61,010 bases of DNA from the NCBI GenBank assembly GCA_903835185.1, contig CAILLX010000165.1, forward strand, positions 1-61,010, given 5' to 3'. A model generated the notes under the pieces. That model saw only the letters and a program-made list of their open reading frames with translations. It was not told the origin of the DNA and did no database searches. Origin of the DNA: an uncultured bacterium (GTDB taxonomy: Bacteria > Cyanobacteriota > Vampirovibrionia > Obscuribacterales > Obscuribacteraceae). The translations under genes and the position numbers were made by a program. Below, piece by piece: positions 49,986 through 58,400 of this stretch (position 1 is its first letter; every line of letters begins with the position of its first letter).

Positions 49986-52547
49986 TTACTGCTGCAGGTA
50001 GCGCACCAGTTGGCTGTACTCGTTGAGATCGGCTAAAACCTGCTGCAGGTCCAAGCCATCGGCATAAACATGGATAAGCGGTTCTACCGGATCAGGGAGG
50101 GTGAGTACCCAGTGATCAGGGTGTGTTTGCACTTTCACTCCATCCATAAGCTCCATGGGTCGATCTTGATGTTTCTCGACCAGAAGGCGCATCACCCTTC
50201 CTTTGCGCTCCCAGGGGCAATGGACTGAATCGACCCGGTAGACCAATTGTGGCAGCTCTGAGACCGCCTGGTGCATGCTTCTGCCCTGATAAGTAAGATG
50301 TTCAAGCACCTGTCCAGTAGCTAACATGGCGTCATAACCGTTTTGGAACTCAGGGAAGATAAAGCAGCCGTTAGCACTGCCTCCCAAGACAGCTTCAGGC
50401 AGACGTGCAGTAGTGTTGCCAATCTCTGTCTCTGCAGCTTTACAGCGCACGACTTTGCAACCATGCAGTGCAGCAATTCGTTCAACCACCGAGCTGGCAG
50501 TAACAGGGACAACTATAGATCGGCCTGGCTTGTCGCGCAGAATAATATCAGCTACCACTGCCAGAAGCAGCTCACCTCTAATAATCTGTCCCATCTCGTC
50601 AATGACTGTAATCTGCTCGCCGTTGCGGCCAATCTGAATGCCCAGATCTGCTTTTAAGGCCTTAACCACATCTGCAAGCTGCTTGCGCATAGTGATGCGC
50701 TCTTCCTGCCTGGACGGAATAGCTCGAATTGATGCATTGAGCACTATAGTTTCAATGCCGAGTTGGCCGAGCAGGTCAGGCAAAATAACGCCAGTCTCAG
50801 CCATAGCATAATCAACTACCACCTTAGGCTGGCGTGTAGTTAGCGATCCGCTTTTAGTCATGCGAGTGAAGTTGGCACCAGGCACAACACAGAACGGCAC
50901 TTTGTCGGCTTCGAATACCTGCCCCTTGGTGTAATTTAAGAATTCAGCCATATAATACTCGCGTACTCGGCTGGGATAAGTGATGGCGCCAATGTCAGCA
51001 GGCAAGCAACGCGGGAAGTCCTTCTTGAAGAAGTTAGCTTCAATTTTGCGCTCCATCGCTTTTGTTATAGCAATACCATCTTTGTCGAAAAACTCGATGG
51101 AAACCTTATCAGTCTCCCGTTGTGAAACGCGAACATGAATCAAGCCAGCTGCGCGCGAAGTCTTGACAAAAAATCTGGAAATTGGTTGTGAAATTGCTTC
51201 AAGGTTTTGAACTTCGACCCCTACCGCCATTAGCCCGGAGATAATGGCACGGCTCACCATCCGGCTTATCGACCAGTAATCCCGGCTTACCAGTACCGGT
51301 CCGTTCTTGATGGTAGCTCCATAAGCAGCTGCGAGAGAGACGGCAAATTCTGGTGTAATCTCAACATTTGCCAGACCAACAACGCCGCGAGCACCAAATA
51401 TGGTGCGTGGTGCACGTGTTCCCCAGATTACGTCCTCGGTGACGCGCGCACCAGAATCTATAGTTTTGTTGGGCCAGATACGCACATCGGGGCTGATTGT
51501 AGCTTCCTGTCCTATTGATGTATTAGCACCAATTACTGCTCCTTCCAGCACTTCGGCTGAACGATGAATAGTAGCGTTATTGGTGATAATGCATGCTCGC
51601 AGTGATGCATGGTTGCTTACATAAGAGTTGGACCAGATGACAGGTCGCTTAAGGGTGACCTTTTCCTGAATAATGACGTGATCGCCTATTACTGTATGTG
51701 GACCGACAACTGCTTCGTCACCTATCCGGCAGCCTGTACCAATGAGAACTGGTGGCTCCAGCCTGGCTGTCTGGGCAATCTGAGTCCCTTCGCCGACCCA
51801 GATGCGGTCGCCCTGGGTCGGTCCTAAATCAACTTTGACCAAGCCGTCCAGGACGTCGTTGTGCGCCTGACGATACGCTTGCAAATTGCCTATATCGCAC
51901 CAGTAACCGTCTGCCACATATCCGTAGAGCGGTTCGTTGCGCAGCAGCAGCAGAGGGAAAAGATCGTTGGAAAAATCCTGCTCGCGCCCCATAATGACAT
52001 AAAGCATTACCTCCGGCTCTAGTATATAGATGCCGGTATTTGCTGTATCAGAAAAGATCTCGCTGGCGCTCGGCTTTTCAAGAAAACGCTGTATTCTGCC
52101 GTCGGGAGCTGTAATAACTACTCCGTAGTCCAGCGGGTTTTCCACGCGCTTGAGCACGATTGTTGCTTTTGACTTCTTCTCTTTGTGGAAGCGCACGGCT
52201 TCAGTCAAGTCTATATCAGTCAGGCAGTCTCCTGAAATTACCAGGAAAGTTGAGTCAAGCTCATCCTGAATTGCTTTGACGCAACCTGCTGTGCCTAGCG
52301 GTTTCCCTTCTTCTGTCGAGTACGTAATCCTGACACCAAAGTCGGAACCGTCGCCGAAGTAATCTTCAATTGCTTGCGGGAGATAGTGCAGTGTAAAAAT
52401 GATGTCATTGAAGTCGTGCTGCCTCAGCAGGTTGACTATATGTTCGGCCATTGGTTTGTTGACGACAGGTACCATTGGCTTCGGCAGATGAGTGGTTAAA
52501 GGCCTGAGTCGAGTGCCGGAGCCACCGGCCATAATTACTGCCTTCAC
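49986..52547 (-). CDS. Nucleotidyltransferase / left-handed helix / PMM-like fusion
   Basis: 853 residues, GTG start with GAGGAGG upstream. Residues 1-235 form an NTP-transferase domain ([13 protein letters not shown] signature; [16 protein letters not shown]), like mannose-1-phosphate guanylyltransferase. Residues about 250-375 are hexapeptide repeats ([16 protein letters not shown] and similar). Residues 385-853 align with phosphomannomutase, but key motifs are degraded: the TASHNP serine loop is replaced by [11 protein letters not shown], and the DGDxDR metal loop by IGRNGEQ. The mutase part is therefore probably inactive or regulatory. Such fusions occur in cyanobacteria and actinobacteria. 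It lies 16 bases downstream of a GT4 gene on the same strand: sugar nucleotide supply plus transfer. Confidence 0.85.
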   Translation of the reverse strand: MKAVIMAGGSGTRLRPLTTHLPKPMVPVVNKPMAEHIVNLLRQHDFNDIIFTLHYLPQAIEDYFGDGSDFGVRITYSTEEGKPLGTAGCVKAIQDELDSTFLVISGDCLTDIDLTEAVRFHKEKKSKATIVLKRVENPLDYGVVITAPDGRIQRFLEKPSASEIFSDTANTGIYILEPEVMLYVIMGREQDFSNDLFPLLLLRNEPLYGYVADGYWCDIGNLQAYRQAHNDVLDGLVKVDLGPTQGDRIWVGEGTQIAQTARLEPPVLIGTGCRIGDEAVVGPHTVIGDHVIIQEKVTLKRPVIWSNSYVSNHASLRACIITNNATIHRSAEVLEGAVIGANTSIGQEATISPDVRIWPNKTIDSGARVTEDVIWGTRAPRTIFGARGVVGLANVEITPEFAVSLAAAYGATIKNGPVLVSRDYWSISRMVSRAIISGLMAVGVEVQNLEAISQPISRFFVKTSRAAGLIHVRVSQRETDKVSIEFFDKDGIAITKAMERKIEANFFKKDFPRCLPADIGAITYPSRVREYYMAEFLNYTKGQVFEADKVPFCVVPGANFTRMTKSGSLTTRQPKVVVDYAMAETGVILPDLLGQLGIETIVLNASIRAIPSRQEERITMRKQLADVVKALKADLGIQIGRNGEQITVIDEMGQIIRGELLLAVVADIILRDKPGRSIVVPVTASSVVERIAALHGCKVVRCKAAETEIGNTTARLPEAVLGGSANGCFIFPEFQNGYDAMLATGQVLEHLTYQGRSMHQAVSELPQLVYRVDSVHCPWERKGRVMRLLVEKHQDRPMELMDGVKVQTHPDHWVLTLPDPVEPLIHVYADGLDLQQVLADLNEYSQLVRYLQQ

Positions 52548-52563
52548 TGTTCACATCCTCCTC

Positions 52564-53838
52564 TTATAGTTCACCAGCAGCGGGGCGGTTCAACACCGGT
52601 TTCCCAGAACTCCTTGCCACCGGCACTGGTGGTCTGGAAGAAACACCTTCCGGACCAATTTCAGCAGCTTCAGCAAGGACTTGATCATAAACTTCCAGTG
52701 TGCGCTTGGCCAGGACTTTCCAATTGTAGATTGTGCGCACTTTCTCATAAGCGTCCAGCTGCAACTGTCTGGCCAGATCCGGATTCCTCAACACTTCAAG
52801 CAAACCCCAGGCCAGGCTGCCGGCATCGCCTGTGTATGTGGTAATGCCGGTCGTCATGTGTTCAACGAAGTCGGTTAATCCGCCGGTATCGGATGTGACT
52901 ACAGGAACTCTTGCTGCCATCCCTTCCAGCGCTACGATACCAAACGGTTCGTACAGGCTGGGGATTGCCACTACATCCGATATCTTGTAGAGGCGGCGCA
53001 GATCAGCATCGCTCACATATCCCAAAAAGCTGACACGATCGGAGATGTTGAGAGCCGCGGCCTGGTGCTTGAGGTCATCAAGATAGCCGCCTGTGCCGAC
53101 CATAATAAAACGGGTATTGGGAAAGTTGGACAAGATCTTTGGTGCCGCATGCAGTAAAACCTGCACACCTTTCTCGTAAACCATGCGCCCGACAAACAGT
53201 ACTATCTTGTCAGTTGGGCTTGCATATTGCGCTCTCATCTGAGCAGGATCGAAGTCAAAATCAAAGATCTCAGGATTGGTACCATTCGGGATAATAACCA
53301 TCTTGTCTGGCGGGACATGAAAGAGGTGCTGCAGTTCGGAGTGCATGTGGTGGCTGTTAACAATCACCTGCCAGGACTCAAAGGTCAGGCGCCACTCCAA
53401 CTGGTGAATATAACGTTGCAGCTCGTTGTGTATCCCATGCATTCTTCCAGCTTCTGTAGCATGTATTGTGCTCACCAGAGGAATGCCAAAACCAGCTTTC
53501 ATAACCCAGGCAGCATCAGTAACCATCCAGTCATGCGCATGCATGATTGAGAAAGGCGCCTTGTTGTGTAACTGAATAGCGTGGGTCAATAGTCCAAAAT
53601 TAAGCCTGTTCACCCAGGTTAAGAAATCGGGTGTCGGGTCGGTAACTGTTTTTACCCGATGAATATTGACACCATCTTCGACGGCATGCTCGAGAGTATT
53701 GGGATGATCTGCCGTAACAACATGCACTTCGCAGCCTGTTGCAGCCATCTGTTTGGATAGTTCGGCCACTACTCGTGCCAGCCCGCCTATCACGCGCGGC
53801 GGGTATTCCCAGGACAGCATCAATACTCTTTTTTTCAT
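52564..53838 (-). CDS. Family 4 glycosyltransferase (glycogen-synthase-like)
   Basis: 424 residues, GGAG 6 bases before the ATG. GT-B fold: SWEYPPRVIGGLARVVAELSKQMAATG at the N-terminus, HAHDWMVTDAAW, NSHHM, the central IIPNGTN, VLFVGRMVYEKGVQVLL, and the EX7E motif YEPFGIVALEGMAARVPVVTSDTGGLTDFV. This is the pattern of GT4/GT5-like enzymes (mannosyl-, glucosyl- or glycogen-type). Donor and acceptor cannot be fixed. It is in one orientation with the nucleotidyltransferase fusion, 16 bases apart. A hairpin lies between it and gpsA. Confidence 0.92.
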   Translation of the reverse strand: MKKRVLMLSWEYPPRVIGGLARVVAELSKQMAATGCEVHVVTADHPNTLEHAVEDGVNIHRVKTVTDPTPDFLTWVNRLNFGLLTHAIQLHNKAPFSIMHAHDWMVTDAAWVMKAGFGIPLVSTIHATEAGRMHGIHNELQRYIHQLEWRLTFESWQVIVNSHHMHSELQHLFHVPPDKMVIIPNGTNPEIFDFDFDPAQMRAQYASPTDKIVLFVGRMVYEKGVQVLLHAAPKILSNFPNTRFIMVGTGGYLDDLKHQAAALNISDRVSFLGYVSDADLRRLYKISDVVAIPSLYEPFGIVALEGMAARVPVVTSDTGGLTDFVEHMTTGITTYTGDAGSLAWGLLEVLRNPDLARQLQLDAYEKVRTIYNWKVLAKRTLEVYDQVLAEAAEIGPEGVSSRPPVPVARSSGKPVLNRPAAGEL

Positions 53839-53885
53839 ATGCGCTCCATCTGTTGGTCCGGCTGCTTGCTGCGCGTTATTACGCT

Positions 53886-53914
53886 AAAAGCGGAGCTGCG
53901 CTCGGCGCCTCCGC
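53886..53914 (-). terminator. Intrinsic terminator candidate after gpsA
   Basis: Read on the minus strand, GCGGAG then GCGC, a 3-base loop, GCGC, a 2-base bulge and CTCCGC make a 10-bp GC-rich stem (53914-53890), directly followed by TTTT (53889-53886). It lies between gpsA and the downstream GT4 gene, so it would at least partly separate the two. Confidence 0.55.
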
Positions 53915-53959
53915 CTCACTATCTTTTAGTACTGCCTGTTCAAGTAAACCTCCGCACAC

Positions 53960-55003
53960 TCACTCACTAGCTAATGGGCGCATCATCAGAGACATTATCG
54001 CGCGTTTGGGGGTCGTTTTCCCTTTCAAAGCTGATTCCACCTGTTCGGCAATCGGCATGTCAATCCCCAGTTTCCGGGAGAGCTCACAGACAGCTTCAGC
54101 AGTGGGAATCCCTTCAGCCGTACCTCCTACCACCTTCTTGGCTTCTTCGCAGCTCAAGCCGCCAGCCATAGAGCGTCCCAGCTTGTAATTGCGAGAGAGC
54201 GGGCTCGTGCAGGTAGCAAAGAGATCTCCCATGCCCGACAACCCTGCCAGCGTGGTCTTTTGTGCGCCCAGTGCTGAGGAGAGCCTGATCATCTCGGCTA
54301 GTCCTCGCGTAAGCAGCGCTGCTTTAGCATTAGCACCAAGCTCCAGTCCATCGGAAACTCCTGCCGCAACAGCAATGATGTTCTTTAGTGTGCCGCCCAG
54401 TTCAACCCCAACCAGATCAGGGTTGGTATACATTCTCACAGTGGGCACGCTCAGCTCTTCTTGAACAAAAGCAGCTACAGGACCCATGTCGCTTCCTATT
54501 ACAGAAGCAGTGGGCAGACCTTTTAATATTTCGCCTGCCAGGTTTGGACCTGACAAGGCACAAACAGGGAGGTGCGGAGCTATCTCTGTAATTACCTGTG
54601 ACATCCGGTACAAAGTGGTTAGCTCAAGCCCCTTGGCAGCACTGACTAGAACTGGTAGCTTCCAGCTGCTGCCAGGTTTGTCCCGGCTGGGAGCTAGCGG
54701 GACCACCCGGGTAACCAGCTGCCGCATCGATTGCGAAGTGCAGCACAAAAGCACTATATCGGCTCCGTCGACTGCTTCTGCAAGATCGGCGATGATTTCT
54801 ATCAAGACAGGCAGCTCGATGCGCAAAGGATGATTGAGGCGCCGGCGGCGCTTGAGCAGAGACACCTTTGCTGGTTCGTGGTCCCAGAGGGTAACCCGCC
54901 TGCCATGACTGGCCAAAAGCCAGGCTAGAGTGCCACCCCAAGAGCCGGCCCCGAGTACGGCTATCTTGACAGGGCTTTGTGCTTTTACATCTTCTGAAGA
55001 CAT
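53960..55003 (-). CDS. gpsA: Glycerol-3-phosphate dehydrogenase [NAD(P)+] GpsA
   Basis: 347 residues from the ATG at 55003, giving the usual length; the frame is open to 55108 but the extra 35 residues are basic and uncharacteristic. The Rossmann motif VLGAGSWGGTLAWLLA is at residues 15-30; SAAKGLE holds the catalytic Lys region, and GVELGGTLKNIIAVAAGVSDGLELGANAKAALLTRGLAEM holds the family signature and second Lys. The enzyme makes glycerol 3-phosphate for phospholipids, the substrate of PlsY encoded elsewhere in the window. The ribosome site is weak. Confidence 0.96.
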   Translation of the reverse strand: MSSEDVKAQSPVKIAVLGAGSWGGTLAWLLASHGRRVTLWDHEPAKVSLLKRRRRLNHPLRIELPVLIEIIADLAEAVDGADIVLLCCTSQSMRQLVTRVVPLAPSRDKPGSSWKLPVLVSAAKGLELTTLYRMSQVITEIAPHLPVCALSGPNLAGEILKGLPTASVIGSDMGPVAAFVQEELSVPTVRMYTNPDLVGVELGGTLKNIIAVAAGVSDGLELGANAKAALLTRGLAEMIRLSSALGAQKTTLAGLSGMGDLFATCTSPLSRNYKLGRSMAGGLSCEEAKKVVGGTAEGIPTAEAVCELSRKLGIDMPIAEQVESALKGKTTPKRAIMSLMMRPLASE

Positions 55004-55486
55004 TAGTTGCTGCCGGATCTGGATTACGATTGGCAATCTTAACGCTTTTTTGTCATCTCGATAGCGCTTACGAGAGCATTTTTTGTCACCGATGTACTTG
55101 GTTGGCAATCTGTTACTGCAAAAAACGTCCTCCGGCAGTTTCTTAATAGTGCGCAGGTGTATTTGCGGTGCAGACTATGCAGAGAAGCATCTTTTTCACC
55201 TGATTTTTTCCTGCCCGACTGCCTTTTGTGCCAGAACGATCAGTGTCGGTAAATTGTCGACTCTAAGCTGACCTGTTCTGCGCCGATTTCGAGGAAAGGG
55301 TGTGTGCTTCTGCTCTCAGCGGTCGGATACCCCAAAATAGTTTGAGCTCAAACTCGGGAATGTTTGCCACAAGAGCAGTTCAATAAAAATTTTAATATTT
55401 ATCTCACCCAAATAGGTGAGATCTACAGATACTTACTTCGTATATACTTATATTATGGCTGGTTATCTGGGGGAGTTATAAATATT
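55004..55486. other. Intergenic region between gpsA and the adhesin, 483 bases
   Basis: It separates divergent genes. The part next to the adhesin start (55380-55470) is AT-rich (TATATACTTATATTAT near 55441-55456) and should hold its promoter; I could not fix a clean -35/-10 pair. The most distinct element is the inverted repeat described separately. A 62-codon frame at 55083-55271 has no family resemblance or ribosome site and is not called. Confidence 0.35.
55401..55422. promoter_or_regulatory. 8-bp inverted repeat upstream of the adhesin gene
   Basis: ATCTCACC (55401-55408), a 6-base spacer CAAATA, then GGTGAGAT (55415-55422), a perfect inverted repeat with AT-rich flanks, 64 bases before the adhesin ATG. 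Size and symmetry fit a dimeric repressor operator or a small 5' hairpin. The regulator is unknown. Confidence 0.4.
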
Positions 55487-58400
55487 ATGAACTGCAAAGG
55501 ATTGCTGTCGGCAGTACTTATTTTCCATATGCTGGTCCCACCAGCAACACTGGCTCAAACGGTAAGCGCTTCAGCGGGCACGGCAACAGGAACTGGTGCT
55601 GTGAAGTCTGTGAACCTGGATCTCTCGTCTTCAGACAAGACAGTCACTGCCGGACATCTCGGCAACGCTCAAGCTGTGCAGATTGATGTGGGTGGCAACA
55701 AACAAACAGTGACACCAGGAATGGCGCTGACTGCTGCTGAGAGGCTGGCGGTGTTTCAAGTTATGCACACCGGGCAACAGTCCATCTTGCTTGGAGCTCA
55801 GGGCAATGCTGTTGGCGGCTCTTTCACAATTGGCTCAAGGTTGAGCCAGCATATAAGTAATCTCGTCATTCCTGCTGGTGTAACTGGAATAGATAATGCC
55901 AGCCGGTCATCGACTTTAAATCTAACAGGCAATCTTACCAATGGCGGCAATTTATATGTTCTTTCTACCAACCCGGCAATTAATTCGGCAACAATTAGTG
56001 CTGCCAATATTTTCAACCAGCAAGGTGCAGTGCTGTCGTCAATCTTGCCTGCCGGTGGCTTAAGCGGTATCACTGGAGCAATAACAAGCCTCAATCTGCA
56101 GTTAAATGCGATTCAAAACATTATTAATGCCGGAATTATTAGCAGCTCTGGCACTCTTACAGCTAGAGCTGGCGGCTCAATTATTAATGCCTTGCCGACA
56201 GGTGCGACAGGAGCAAGTCCCATTATGCAGGCGCTTAACAGCGTTAATCTGCAGGCTGCCAATATCGTTAATCAGGGCGTTATCACTTCGCAGTTGAGCA
56301 ATATAAATGCAGTAACAGCTGCTCTGAACAATTCCGGCACTCTCAAGGCGCTGTCCGGGTCAATTCAGATTCAAAACACTTTAGCCAACCAGTTAGATGT
56401 GCACAACGTTTTAGGAACAATCATCGCCAGGGACAAGGTCCTGTTTGAAACACTGGGAACTGTTTTTGACGATAATCATAAGATCATTTCTAAAGCTAAT
56501 CTAAGTCTTGATGGAGGCGATGTCTCTGCAGCTGGAATTGTCTTCCAGAGTCCTGAAGGCAGCATCAACATTAATGCCGGACGGTTGAGTGGTGAAGTGG
56601 ACATATCTGGCGGAGAAGCCAACGTTAATGTGGCGGTAGGCAACCTCAACCTGGGGCAATTTGAAATTACGGGGGACCCGGTGATTTACCTGGGCACCGG
56701 CAATTTTACTTACAGTGGCGACATTTTCACGCAAGGTAATGTGTTTGCTGTCTCGACTCCGCAAGGTAGTATCAATATTACCGGAAATATAAACACTAGC
56801 CCAATTCTGTCTCAGGGCTCCGGCGGTGATGTAGTACTCCTTGCTGAAGGGCAGATTACAGTAAACGGTTCTATCGATACCAGCGGTCAAAGCGGTGCCG
56901 GAGGACAGGTTGTTGTTACAACCAATAACCTGGGCGGGCTGGCGAATGCAATTAGCCTGGGCAATATCATCACCTCAGGTACAGTTGGCGGCAACGTGCT
57001 TATTGCCAATACTGGATCTGTGGGGGATACAAGCACCGGCGCTATTAATGTTGGCACCATTGATACCAGTAGCTCGTCAACATCCGGACATGCTGGTGCA
57101 GTGTCCATTGTGGGCGCTGGTGCAATTAATGTAGGGGCATCGCGGGCAACCGGTGCGGTTATTAATACACAAGGAGTCGGCAGTTTACGCAGTGGCGGCA
57201 TTTTTATATCCAGTGGCAATCCTAATCAAGGAGCAGTTGCGTCCAGTCCGGTAGCAATAGCCATTGGTGCTAGCGCCAATGTGGCACCGATTAGCACTGG
57301 CAGTGACGCAGCAGTCATTCTGCAAGCTGCTGGCGATATCCAGGTGGGCACTCAGCGTTACACAACTGCTGTGACTGCCTCTGGCACAACAGGCGGACTG
57401 GGTGTGTTTCCTCGAGTAACAAGTACTTTTACTGGCTTCCCGAGCGGTAGCGACTTAGCGGACTATCAGTTCACTATTACCCCGCAGGCTGCTCCAACAT
57501 TTACAGATGGGAGAGGCACTTACCAGCTGGTGCCTGGCGGTTTTGCTACCCTCACCAGTTATCAGTCGTCAGGGACAAGTGTCAATTCGTCCATTAATAC
57601 ATCAGGGAATGTCACTTTTGATACTGGTGGCAACCCGTGGTTTCTTGCCACCCTGGTGATGCCGCAGGTGACAGTGGGCGGATCTGTCACTGCCATACCT
57701 GGTAGCACAGGCTCAGCCAGTGGCATCGCTATCGTGTCACACCAGACGCTGTCCCTAGCTACCGGAGCTCCAGGAAACACAGTTAGCTCTGCTGCCACTA
57801 CTGGGGCTTCTGCACAACAAGGTGAGGTTTCTGGTGACCTGCTTCTAGTTGCCGGCGCCGGTACCGGCAATACGGGAGTTGTCATTGGTAGCGTTTCCCA
57901 GTTGACTGGCAGTCCGACCATAGTTGCCGGCAACAACAGCGCCACTGTCAGCGTGCCTGGAGGGAGAGTGCTTGTGGTTACCGCGCACGGTAACTTAACT
58001 GTGAACGGGGATATTGTTGCCAGCGGCACTGGAAGTGGAAATGCCGGTTCGGTAATGGTATTAGCACCGTATGTTCCCAGTGCTGAAAACACAGTGGTCC
58101 AGATTGGTAATGTCATGGCTGACAACGGTGTTCTCAACGGCGCTACTGCAAATGGCGGAGCCGTGGGAGTGTATGCCGGCAGCGACCTGGTGGTGGGTTC
58201 CATCAACACCAGTGCTTCCAGTGTTGGACAGAGCGCAGGTAGTCAGCATGCAGGCAATATAATTCTGGAAGCAGATAATACTGAATTTCTTATTACGTCT
58301 GGACCGGGAGCCATTACCAGTGGAAATCTCATTGCTTCTGGACTAAATAACGCTGCCGGTGGCAACATTCTTCTTGATAGCGGCAGCCAGATCTTTAATC

